DNA of 24,817 nt from a virus. Shown in pieces: positions 7,540 through 15,483 of the stretch. A program made the translations under genes and the position numbers. Location of the stretch: positions 1 to 24,817 of IMG/VR virus record IMGVR_UViG_3300031600_000306, one strand, 5' to 3'. Under the pieces are notes generated by a model. The model did not search any database. It was given only the letters and a program-made list of their open reading frames with translations, and was not told where the DNA came from. Within the stretch, counting starts at the first letter, position 1. Each line of letters opens with the position of its first letter.

Positions 7540-7766
7540 ACAGGCCATGGACGTTCGAGGGCGTGCAGGTCTGGGACCTCGTCGGGCGCCTCGGTGGCCA
7601 GCTGCGGGCAACGCAGCAGACAATCCTCGGCTGGGACATGGGAGCCGCGCTGGCAATGGCGCGGGCGCTGGGCGTGAACGGCCTCGCGGCGATGGAGATG
7701 CTGCCCGAAATCGAGGCGGTGATGGTGAAACGAGTCAACGAACGGATCGGAGGGCAGAATGAGTGA
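7446..7766 (+). CDS. T extension of the tail assembly chaperone (GT product by -1 frameshift)
   Basis: Reached only by the -1 shift; there is no convincing start codon early in this frame. It adds about 106 residues to 115 upstream, giving a GT fusion of about 221 aa. The extension has DWHFSGGDRYCEACQGPCPEC, written here in two parts as a Cys-x2-Cys-x3-Cys-x2-Cys set (codons at 7494, 7503, 7515, 7524), then a helical region with VWDLVGRLGGQ and MGAALAMARALGVNG. In lambda the T part recruits the tail tube to the tape measure. Its stop lies eight bases inside the tape-measure gene. The four cysteines suggest metal binding; that is inference. Confidence 0.78.
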   Translation, partial: RLRALADWHFSGGDRYCEACQGPCPECPARLNRPWTFEGVQVWDLVGRLGGQLRATQQTILGWDMGAALAMARALGVNGLAAMEMLPEIEAVMVKRVNERIGGQNE

Positions 7767-10191
7767 AAAGCGCGTGTTCGTGCGGCTCGCGGCCGTGGGC
7801 GGACGACAGGTCAAGGCGGAGCTGCAGGGCGTCGGGGAAGCGGGCGGCCGTGGTATGCGCCGTCTCTCGACCGAGGTCGACGCGGCCAACGCACGCCTTG
7901 CAGCCTTCACCCGGCGCGCTCGCATTTTCGCCGCCGCCGCTGGCGCTGCTGTTGCAGCAGCTGGTGTTGCCCTTGTCCGCTCCGGGCTGCAGACGGTCGA
8001 TGCGCAGGCTAAGCTGGCGCAGTCCCTCGGCACGACGGTCGAAAGCCTGCAGGTCCTCGAGCGCGCGGGCGAACTTGCTGGCGTCTCCATGTCCGGGATC
8101 GAGCAGGCCACCAAGGACATGACCCGACGCCTGAGCCAAGCCGCAGCCTCTGGTGGGCCCGCTGCGGCCGCGCTGGATCGGCTGAACCTCTCGGCCGAGA
8201 CGCTCATGGGCATGCCACTCGATCAGCGGATCGCTGCGGTGTCAGCGGCCATGACGGAGTTTGTTCCCGAGGCCGAGCGCGCCGCTGTGGCAGGGCAAAT
8301 CTTCGGCGAGGAAGGCTCCATCGCCATGTCGCGGATCGACACCGAGACGCTGCGCCAAGCGACGCAAGACGTGCGGGACTTCGGCGTCGTCGTCTCGGAG
8401 CAGGACGCCGACCAGATCGAGCGCACGAACGACGCGATCTCGCGCCTTGGTCTGATCTGGCGCGGCATCTCGAACCAGCTGGCGGTCGCGGCCGCTCCCG
8501 CGCTCGAGGCTGTCGCGGAGGCTATGGCGGCCATGGCGCGCACCACTGGCCCGCTCGGCATGGCCATCCAAGGCCTGTTCGCGAACCTCGGTCGGTTGAC
8601 GACCTACGCCGCCACCTTCGCTGCCTTCCTCGCTGGCCGCTGGGTGGCTGGGCTCGCTGTTGCGGCGCTGTCGGTGCGAGGCCTTGCCACGGGGCTGGTG
8701 ATTCTGCGCGGCGCACTTATCCGGACGGGAATCGGCGCGCTGATTGTCGGCGCGGGCGAGCTCGTCTACCAGTTCACACGCCTCGTCGCGGGCGCGGGCG
8801 GCTTTGGCAACGCAATGAGCCTGCTGAAGGACGTGGCGGTGGAGGTCTGGAACCGCGTGTCGCTGAGCGCAAGCGCAGCTTGGGCGCGCGTGGAATCCGG
8901 ATGGGCCTCGGCGCAGGCGGTGATCTACGACGGCCTGCAGGGCACCACGGATGCGGTGGTGGGCTGGGGCAACAGCGCGGTCGGGACGTTCCAAGGAGCG
9001 TTTGACGCGGTCAAGGCGATCTGGGGCAGTCTGCCAGCTGCTATCGGGGACTTCGTCTTCCAAGCGGCAAACGGGATGATCGGCGGCGTCGAGTCGATGC
9101 TGAACGCTGTGGTCACCCGCATCAACGCCTTCATCGAGACCCTGAACAGCGCGCTGGCGCTGCTGCCGGAGTGGGCGACGGGCGAAGGCGGTGTACGGAT
9201 CGGCACGCTGAATCCTGTGGCGCTGGGCGGGATCGAGAACCCCTACGCAGGCGCGGCCGCAGCAGCTGGGAACGCGGCTGGTGAAGCCTTCAACGCCGCG
9301 ATGGGTCGAACCTACGTCGACTCGCCGAACCTCTTCGGTGGCATGGCGGACGACGCGCGCGGGCGGGCCTCCGGCTATTCCGAGGCTGCGGGCATGCTCT
9401 CGGACGCGGCCTCGCGCCCTATGACCGCGTGGCAGGCGCTCAAGGACGCGGTCTCCAACACTGGCGAAGAAGGTGCTGCCGCACTCGACAGCGCTGCGGA
9501 CTCCGCCGACCGATTCAACGGCGCGCTCGAGGACACCGGGGAACAGGCAGGTCGCGCGGGCGGAGCAGCGCGCCAGGCAGGCGAGGAGGCAGCCGCTGGC
9601 GCCGAAACCGCGCGCACCGGCTGGCAGAAGGTTGCGGACACGCTGGCGGAATACTACGAGCGTTCCCGCGATATCGCTGGGGATATCGGCAACGCCTTGG
9701 TGGGCGCTTTCCAGAGCGCCGAGGACGCCATTGGCAACTTCGTGAAAACCGGCAAGCTCGACTTCCGTGATCTGGTCACCTCTCTCTTGGCCGACCTCGC
9801 AAAGCTGGCCGCGCGCAAATTCATCCTCGGGCCCATCGCCAATGCCCTCGGCGGCGCGCTGGGCGGGCTCGGCGGCATCTTCGCGGGCGTCTTCCACCAG
9901 GGTGGTATGGTCGGTGGCGCTGCCTCCTCCCGCATGGTTCCGGCCATGGCCTTCGCGAACGCACCCCGGATGCACGAAGGCGGCTGGGCCGGTCTGAAAT
10001 CGGACGAGGTCCCGGCAATCCTGCAGCGCGGCGAGCGCGTGCTCTCCCGGCGTGAAACGCGGGGCTACGGCGGCGGTGGCGGCGTCACGGTCAACATCAA
10101 CGCGCGCGACGTCGAGAGCTTCCGGCAGAGCCGCACGCAGGTCGCGGCCGATATCGCCCGCGCGGTCTCCATGGGCCGGAGGGGCATGTAA
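7759..10191 (+). CDS. Tail tape measure protein
   Basis: 810 aa; it sets tail length and is released on DNA injection. Seen: Arg/Ala-rich N-terminus with helices (KVELQGVGEAG-type start, FTRRARIFAAAAGAAVAAAG), long alanine-rich helical stretches, a hydrophobic belt around residues 280-345 with several potential membrane segments (AATFAAFLAGRWVAGLAVAA; GIGALIVGAGELV), and a Gly-rich C-terminus (GGLGGIFAGVF, RRETRGYGGGGGVTVNINAR) typical of the family. At about 1.5 angstrom per residue it would predict a tail near 120 nm (inference). A GGAGG sits ahead of the ATG; the gene overlaps the GT extension by eight bases and its TAA overlaps the next ATG. Confidence 0.92.
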   Translation: MSEKRVFVRLAAVGGRQVKAELQGVGEAGGRGMRRLSTEVDAANARLAAFTRRARIFAAAAGAAVAAAGVALVRSGLQTVDAQAKLAQSLGTTVESLQVLERAGELAGVSMSGIEQATKDMTRRLSQAAASGGPAAAALDRLNLSAETLMGMPLDQRIAAVSAAMTEFVPEAERAAVAGQIFGEEGSIAMSRIDTETLRQATQDVRDFGVVVSEQDADQIERTNDAISRLGLIWRGISNQLAVAAAPALEAVAEAMAAMARTTGPLGMAIQGLFANLGRLTTYAATFAAFLAGRWVAGLAVAALSVRGLATGLVILRGALIRTGIGALIVGAGELVYQFTRLVAGAGGFGNAMSLLKDVAVEVWNRVSLSASAAWARVESGWASAQAVIYDGLQGTTDAVVGWGNSAVGTFQGAFDAVKAIWGSLPAAIGDFVFQAANGMIGGVESMLNAVVTRINAFIETLNSALALLPEWATGEGGVRIGTLNPVALGGIENPYAGAAAAAGNAAGEAFNAAMGRTYVDSPNLFGGMADDARGRASGYSEAAGMLSDAASRPMTAWQALKDAVSNTGEEGAAALDSAADSADRFNGALEDTGEQAGRAGGAARQAGEEAAAGAETARTGWQKVADTLAEYYERSRDIAGDIGNALVGAFQSAEDAIGNFVKTGKLDFRDLVTSLLADLAKLAARKFILGPIANALGGALGGLGGIFAGVFHQGGMVGGAASSRMVPAMAFANAPRMHEGGWAGLKSDEVPAILQRGERVLSRRETRGYGGGGGVTVNINARDVESFRQSRTQVAADIARAVSMGRRGM

Positions 10192-10814
10192 TGGCGTTTC
10201 ATGAGGTTCGATTCCCGGACAACATCAGTCGGGGCGCGCGGGGCGGACCACAGCGCCGCACGCAGATCGTGGAGCTGGCGTCTGGGCGCGAAGAGCGCAA
10301 CGCCTCTTGGTCCGCCTCCCGGCGCCGATACGACGTGTCCTACGGCATTCGCCGCGCCGATGACTTGCACGCGGTGGTCGAGTTCTTCGAGGCCCGTCTC
10401 GGGCGGCTCTACGGCTTCCGGTTCAAGGACTGGGCCGACTACAAGAGCAGCCTGCCCTCGCGAGCCGTCTCGGACGAGGATCAGCTGCTCGGCACCGGCA
10501 CCGGCGCCTTGGCCACTTTCCAGCTGCGCAAGCGCTACGGGACCGACGAGCACTACTGGTTGCGGACGATCCAGAAGCCGGTCGAAGGCACGGTGCGCGT
10601 CGCCGTGGGCGGCGTTGAGCAGTTCTCGGGCTGGTCGGTCAACTCTACCACTGGCCTCGTCACCTTCTCGTCGCCGCCCGCGCTGGGCGCGGCCGTGACA
10701 GCTGGTTTTGAGTTCGACGTGCCGGTGCGCTTCGACTCGGACCTGATGGACGTCACGCTCGACATCGAGCGCCTCGGATCGATCACCTCGATCCCCCTTA
10801 TCGAAATCCGCTGA
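10191..10814 (+). CDS. Distal tail protein, DUF2460 / TIGR02217 type (GTA gp12-like)
   Basis: 207 aa. The N-terminus FHEVRFPDNISRGARGGPQRR followed by TQIVELASGREERNASW is the signature of the DUF2460 family, found in the Rhodobacter gene transfer agent (gp12) and related siphophages. There it forms the distal tail ring below the tube. Also seen: RRYDVSYGIR and FFEARLGRLYGFRFKDWADY. The ATG overlaps the tape-measure stop. In GTA clusters the next gene is the DUF2163 hub, but here about 3.2 kb of fibre genes are interposed before it. Confidence 0.9.
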   Translation: MAFHEVRFPDNISRGARGGPQRRTQIVELASGREERNASWSASRRRYDVSYGIRRADDLHAVVEFFEARLGRLYGFRFKDWADYKSSLPSRAVSDEDQLLGTGTGALATFQLRKRYGTDEHYWLRTIQKPVEGTVRVAVGGVEQFSGWSVNSTTGLVTFSSPPALGAAVTAGFEFDVPVRFDSDLMDVTLDIERLGSITSIPLIEIR

Positions 10815-10886
10815 GCGCACGCCGCTCGGTCACCAGATCGCCTGCCGCCCTCGCTGGGCAGCGGGCTTTACGCTTTTGGAGGCACC

Positions 10887-13298
10887 ATGACGACAGACAC
10901 CCTTCGCCAGGTCTTCGGCACCCTGCGCACGCCGAACGGATCGCCGTTCCCGAACAAGTCCCTGAAGTGGTTTCGGGAGCGCCGAAAGGCGGTCGCGCAG
11001 GGATCTTCGGTCGTACTCGATGATCCCTTTATCGTGACAACCGATGCGGTGGGCGAGATCGACACCGATGTGATGGCCGGAGCTTACCTCGTGCTTGCGA
11101 CACTCTCGGACGCCGACCGGTATTTTCGGGTGGTTGTGCCGGATCAGGCTGGACCATTCGATATCTCAAGCCTGATCGACGGGCCTATGGTAGAGCCCGA
11201 CGACCTGACCCAGTTTGAGGCGCTTGTCGCCAAGGCAAAAGCATGGGCGAACGCGCCGGAAGACAGCGTGGTCGAGAGCGGAGAGTTCTCTGCAAAGCAC
11301 TACGCGGCCAAGGCCGAAGATGAGCGTCTCGGCGCGCAAACGGCCGTCGACAATGCCGTAGCAGCCGCTCTTGCGAAAGCGGAGGAGTGGGCTGAGAACC
11401 CGGAAAACGTTGAGGTCGAGGGCGGAAAATACTCAGCCAAGCACTGGTCCGCCAAGTCGGAAGAACAGCGCGTTGCTTCCGAGGCTGGACGCACCGGCTC
11501 TGAACTCGCGGCGACGAATGCAGCAGCTGCTCGCGATGCCGCTTTCGTCAACGCGAATGTGTTTCCCGACATCGCAACTGGCCGAGCGGCGGTTGCTGAC
11601 GGACAGCAGTTTCAAGTCGTGACGGGCACTAAGATCATCCGCTATCGTCGGGACAGCAGCAGCACACAGACTGAGGTGGCGCGGTATCCATCGGCTGACC
11701 CGGTGCTTGCGCTATTGTCAAAAAACAATGCCTTCGCAGAATTCGTTTTCCCCGATGAGGGACTTCGTTTCGCAATTACTGACGAAAACGGCGCTGTTCT
11801 CTACATCGAGGAAAACAGCCCCCTAGGCCAGATCAAGGGAGACCCAATCTTCCTAGACGATGGGTATATCTGGGCGGTAACTGACTTTTTCGGCAACCTG
11901 CTTGGTGGAGAGCGCGCTGATTTTGGGCCTGGGCCTGAGCCAGAAGTGCTGCCGTTCGTGGACGCCGATCTGCGGGCGTCGATAGGCTTCAGCGGGAATT
12001 TCCTTGTTGCAAAGGCTGGCGGGGCAATTCTGTCGCCGTCTGTCAACGGTGCGCGGCTGCGATGGACCGACAAGATCGACACCATCTACCATCGGCGGGA
12101 AATGGCAACCGACGCGATGCCAGATGGGTTTACGCTTCTACTCGCATCGCTGATGTATGGACAATCGCTTGTCGCTGGCAGCTTTGGTCAACCTGTCAGC
12201 CGTGCGGCAGTCCGATCCGGGCGGGCATTGATGCTGAATGGTGGCACTTATCCGTTTAAATCCCCTGTTACCGTGGATGCGCGCCTGACCGATGACCGGA
12301 TGCTGACGCTGGTGGACATGCGCGAGATTGGCGCAGGGGAGGTGCCAGTTACGGGTGTGGGATATTGGCTGACAGGCGCTAGCGGCATCGAGGCAGCGAC
12401 AGCCGTGTTTGGCGTATCGTGCGGCAAGGGCGGGGCGACCATCGCCAATCTGGCAAATGGCACGCAGCCATTTATCAACCTGATCCTTGCTGCTGAGCGT
12501 GCGCATGGCTTCGCCAAGGTGCGAGGGGTCGAAGTCGAATTCCCTTCGATCATCTTTGACCAAGGGGAAAGCAACTATAGCACTGCTCAGTTAAGCTATA
12601 AGGCGGCGCTTCTAGATCTGCAAAGCGATCTTGAAGCCGACATCAACGCCATCACTGAAGGGGCCGACACGATCCCGCTTTTGTGTTGGCAGCCGTCATC
12701 TTGGACCGCCACCCTGTTCAACCGCACGGAGGGGCTTTCCACTCTAGCAATCATGGATGCAGCGATCACTGATCCCACCAAGGTCAAGCTGATCGGGCCG
12801 CAGTATTTCTTCCCCTATTTTGAGAGTGACGGTATCCATCTGACCGCTCTGGGATACAGGCTGGCCGGAGAATATGCGGGGCGGGCTCAAAAACTGGATC
12901 GCGACGGTGATCCAAGCGGCGCGGTTTATGCCACCGCTGCGTCGGCATCTGGCACAACCCTAACAGTGACATTCAACAGGGGCGGGCTGTCTTTGGACAC
13001 CGCACTTGTCACAGATCCCGGCCAGAACGGATTGAGGGTGTTTGACCCAGTGGCCGTCACCACGGCGACACTGACAGGGATCAGCATAATAGGCGACACG
13101 TTGACGGCAACTCTATCCACAACGCTCTCTGGGGCAAATTGGGTGTTGGGCATCGCAGACATGGGAACGGCAGGCCAAGACGGCGGACCCACAACGGGGC
13201 CGCGTAGCAACATCCGCGATTCCTCAGCCGACATCGCCTCAACCGGCGACCCAATGTATAACTGGGCGTGCCATCAGCGCATCGCCATCAACGTTTAA
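10887..13298 (+). CDS. Tail fibre with SGNH / sialate O-acetylesterase-like domain
   Basis: 803 aa, not a standard GTA baseplate gene. Residues 1-110 look like a beta attachment domain. Two copies of a known fibre motif follow, W...G-[EK]-[FY]-S-A-K-H-[YW] (Trp at 120 and 168; 48-residue period), then an adapter region. Residues about 415-665 form an SGNH-type hydrolase: block I YGQSLVAG (S427), Gly-containing SCGKGGATI near 510, block III DQGESN (558-563) and DGIHLTALGY (D648, H651). QGESN is typical of the SASA/sialate O-acetylesterase group, so it probably removes acetyl groups from surface glycans during adsorption. The last 130 residues are beta-rich. A TGGAGG precedes the ATG. GC drops inside the gene (see findings). 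The exact substrate cannot be told. Confidence 0.8.
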   Translation: MTTDTLRQVFGTLRTPNGSPFPNKSLKWFRERRKAVAQGSSVVLDDPFIVTTDAVGEIDTDVMAGAYLVLATLSDADRYFRVVVPDQAGPFDISSLIDGPMVEPDDLTQFEALVAKAKAWANAPEDSVVESGEFSAKHYAAKAEDERLGAQTAVDNAVAAALAKAEEWAENPENVEVEGGKYSAKHWSAKSEEQRVASEAGRTGSELAATNAAAARDAAFVNANVFPDIATGRAAVADGQQFQVVTGTKIIRYRRDSSSTQTEVARYPSADPVLALLSKNNAFAEFVFPDEGLRFAITDENGAVLYIEENSPLGQIKGDPIFLDDGYIWAVTDFFGNLLGGERADFGPGPEPEVLPFVDADLRASIGFSGNFLVAKAGGAILSPSVNGARLRWTDKIDTIYHRREMATDAMPDGFTLLLASLMYGQSLVAGSFGQPVSRAAVRSGRALMLNGGTYPFKSPVTVDARLTDDRMLTLVDMREIGAGEVPVTGVGYWLTGASGIEAATAVFGVSCGKGGATIANLANGTQPFINLILAAERAHGFAKVRGVEVEFPSIIFDQGESNYSTAQLSYKAALLDLQSDLEADINAITEGADTIPLLCWQPSSWTATLFNRTEGLSTLAIMDAAITDPTKVKLIGPQYFFPYFESDGIHLTALGYRLAGEYAGRAQKLDRDGDPSGAVYATAASASGTTLTVTFNRGGLSLDTALVTDPGQNGLRVFDPVAVTTATLTGISIIGDTLTATLSTTLSGANWVLGIADMGTAGQDGGPTTGPRSNIRDSSADIASTGDPMYNWACHQRIAINV

Positions 13299-13309
13299 GG
13301 AGAAATCTT

Positions 13310-14083
13310 ATGGCTTTCGGAAACCGTATTGTTTTGGAGAACGCCGTTGCTCCGGCAGGTGCTCGGCTGATCGACATGGACGAGCTAGATCGCGCAGCGA
13401 TTGCCTGTGATGGGCTGGTCAGTTTCGCCCGCGCGAAAAAACGCTCCGCTGTAAACGTAGGGTCCAACTTTCAGGACCGAATGCTACAGAACATTGCAGT
13501 TAATGGCACCGCTAAGACCTTTACCGCCGCCGACGCTTTGCTCAATAACAGGGCGACCGTACTGCAGGATGGCAATGGCGCCGTTCCATACAAGATTTCT
13601 GATCTAGCCATCCCGGCGTCATGGACCTTCGCGGCGGTCGTTCGCACGGGCGCGCTGAAGAACGGCAACCACATACTGACGGTGCACGGTTCGTCGGTGC
13701 AATATCTTGTCGCCGGATTGGTTAATGGTTCTGTGTCCATTCAATCAGTTGATGAGGCAGGACAAACAACAATCCTGCCGACAGGCGCGATGGCCTCAAA
13801 CACAAGTATGTTCCTTTTCGTTAGCTATGACGCGGCGACAAAAACTCATCGCATGGGCGTCAACACTCTGTCGGGCGGTTCTTTCGTAGCAGTCAACCCC
13901 TTCCCTGAGAGCGCGGGTGGAGATGCTTTTTATCCGTTTGGTAGAGGTGATTTAAATACCAACCACTTCACTTGCCGATGGTCAATGTTCGGAGTCTGGC
14001 AGAATGCCTATGGCACGGGCGGGGACTTCGACTCGCAGTTTGCGGGCCTCTTCTCGGCAGCTACATCCTACTATGCGCTTTAA
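13310..14083 (+). CDS. Unknown tail/fibre-associated protein, possibly LamG-like fold
   Basis: 257 aa from the ATG at 13310, chosen for the AAGGAG eight bases upstream; a longer frame from 13268 would run inside the previous gene. No family recognised with confidence. It has a run of beta strands, with ASWTFAAVVRTGALKNGNHIL, followed by QYLVAGLVNGSVSIQSV and MFLFVSYDAATKTHRMGVNT, that resembles LamG/concanavalin-type jelly rolls. Such folds often bind carbohydrate. It sits directly behind the esterase fibre, shares its lower GC, and is followed by the conserved hub gene, so it was probably acquired with the fibre as a host-range cassette. Function as an adhesin or fibre cap is inference. Confidence 0.6.
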   Translation: MAFGNRIVLENAVAPAGARLIDMDELDRAAIACDGLVSFARAKKRSAVNVGSNFQDRMLQNIAVNGTAKTFTAADALLNNRATVLQDGNGAVPYKISDLAIPASWTFAAVVRTGALKNGNHILTVHGSSVQYLVAGLVNGSVSIQSVDEAGQTTILPTGAMASNTSMFLFVSYDAATKTHRMGVNTLSGGSFVAVNPFPESAGGDAFYPFGRGDLNTNHFTCRWSMFGVWQNAYGTGGDFDSQFAGLFSAATSYYAL

Positions 14084-14113
14084 ACTCCACGACGCTCGCA
14101 AGCAGGTGAACCG

Positions 14114-14998
14114 ATGAAAGCGCTACCTGCTGGATTTTCATTGCATTTGGTCGATGGCACCACCACCCTCGCTTGGTGTTGGCGCATCACGCGTGCTGAC
14201 GGGATGGTTCTTGGCTTCACCGATCACGACCGGGCCCTTTCATTCGAAGGCACCACCTTCGAACCGGAGAGTGGCCTCGTCGCGTCCGAGGTCCGCTCCG
14301 GCTCGGACCTCTCGGTCGATGCCCAAGACGCCGAGGGCGTCCTGTCCTCCGACCGGATCACCGAGACAGACATCCTCGACGGCCGCTGGGACAATGCGGC
14401 GGTCGAGGTCTGGCGCGTGAACTGGCAGGACACGTCGCAGCGGGTGCTTATGCGGCGCGGTGCAATCGGTCAGATCAGGCGCGGACGGCTGGCCTTCGTA
14501 GCCGAGGTCCGCAGCATGGCGCATGTGCTCGGCCAGACGGTCGGGCGCACCTTCCAGTCCTCCTGCGACGCGGCGCTGGGCGACACACGCTGCGGTATCA
14601 ATCTCGAGGCGGCAGCTTTTAAGGGCACCGGCTCCGTGACGGACCTTCTGCGCGACCGCGCCTTCCTCGCCTCTGGCATCAGCACCTTTGCCGATGGCTG
14701 GTTCTCGAGCGGCACGGTCGAGTGGACGTCCGGGGCGAACGTCGGACGGCTGGCGGAGATCATGCTGCACGAGGTCTCGAGCGGCATCGTGACGGTGACC
14801 CTGCTCGAAGCACCGGTGCGGCCTATCACGGCGAGCGATGCCTTCGTGATCCGCGCGGGCTGCGACAAGCGCGCGGAGACATGCCGGGAGAAGTTCGCCA
14901 ACGTCGTGAACTTCCGGGGCTTCCCGCACATCCCCGGCCAAGACGCCATCATCCGATACGCCACCAAGGACGGTGGGCACGAGGGCAACGTTCTATGA
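14114..14998 (+). CDS. Baseplate hub protein, DUF2163 (GTA gp13-like)
   Basis: 294 aa. The N-terminus has the family pattern LPAGFSLHLVDGTTTLAWCWRI (shown in part) and GFTDHDRALSFEGTTFEP; the middle has the VLMRRGAIGQIRRG and FVAEVRSMAHVLGQ blocks. Four cysteines close the protein: C151 and C160 (CDAALGDTRC), C250 and C257 (CDKRAETC), followed by FPHIPGQD. In lambda gpL and related hubs a comparable four-cysteine set holds an iron-sulfur cluster; the same is likely here. The hub links the distal tail ring to the NlpC/P60 enzyme and the large TIM-barrel protein. The stop overlaps the next ATG (ATGA). Confidence 0.9.
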   Translation: MKALPAGFSLHLVDGTTTLAWCWRITRADGMVLGFTDHDRALSFEGTTFEPESGLVASEVRSGSDLSVDAQDAEGVLSSDRITETDILDGRWDNAAVEVWRVNWQDTSQRVLMRRGAIGQIRRGRLAFVAEVRSMAHVLGQTVGRTFQSSCDAALGDTRCGINLEAAAFKGTGSVTDLLRDRAFLASGISTFADGWFSSGTVEWTSGANVGRLAEIMLHEVSSGIVTVTLLEAPVRPITASDAFVIRAGCDKRAETCREKFANVVNFRGFPHIPGQDAIIRYATKDGGHEGNVL

Positions 14999-15480
14999 CC
15001 ACCACAACTCGACGCAGCGCGCCGCGCCCGGCTGATCCGGAAGCGGTGGTGGCGGCCGCGCGCGCTTGGCTCGGCACGCCCTACCACGACCAAGCGAGCC
15101 TCAAGGGCGTGGGCTGCGACTGCCTCGGGCTGGCCCGGGGCGTCTGGCGCGACGTGGTGGGCGCGGAGCCGGTGCCGGTGCCGCCCTACAGCCGCGACTG
15201 GGGCGAGACCGGGCGGCGCGAGGTGCTCTTCGAAGGTGCCGCGCAAGCCATGATCGGGATCCCGGTCGAGAGCGCCGGGCCCGGCGACATGATCCTTTTC
15301 CGGATGCGCCGGGGCGCCATCGCCAAGCACGTCGGGATCATCACCGCCCCTGACCGCTTCGTGCACTCCTACGACCGCCTGGGCGTGATCGAGGAACCGC
15401 TCACCGATGCCTGGCGGCGGCGCATCGCATTCGCCTTCCGTTTTCCGCGCCCCAAGCGCGTCCGCAGAAAGAACCCCTGA
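14995..15480 (+). CDS. Tail-associated NlpC/P60 cell-wall peptidase (GTA gp14-like)
   Basis: 161 aa from the ATG overlapping the hub stop. Catalytic signs of the NlpC/P60 family: Cys43 in GCDCLGLARGVW, His112 in KHVGIIT, and a third polar residue, probably His124 (VHSYDR). GDMILFRM before the His is also typical. It would cleave peptide bonds in peptidoglycan locally at the tail tip so the tube can pass, as for lambda gpK and GTA gp14. The N-terminal ARAWLGTPYHDQ is the usual start of the fold. The C-terminus is strongly basic (PKRVRRKNP). Confidence 0.92.
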   Translation: MTTTTRRSAPRPADPEAVVAAARAWLGTPYHDQASLKGVGCDCLGLARGVWRDVVGAEPVPVPPYSRDWGETGRREVLFEGAAQAMIGIPVESAGPGDMILFRMRRGAIAKHVGIITAPDRFVHSYDRLGVIEEPLTDAWRRRIAFAFRFPRPKRVRRKNP

Positions 15481-15483
15481 AAC

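Noticed and set aside
8242-9975. Minus-strand ORF of 577 codons opposite the tape measure
   Set aside because: Same GC-driven artefact; composition rich in Arg, His and Ala and no domain; the tape measure on the + strand is clear.
10846-10865. Possible hairpin GCCGCCC / GGGCAGC ahead of the fibre gene
   Set aside because: One mismatch in a 7-bp stem and no T-run; too weak to call a terminator.
13268-13309. Upstream start for the LamG-like gene
   Set aside because: Overlaps the fibre gene; AAGGAG points to ATG 13310.
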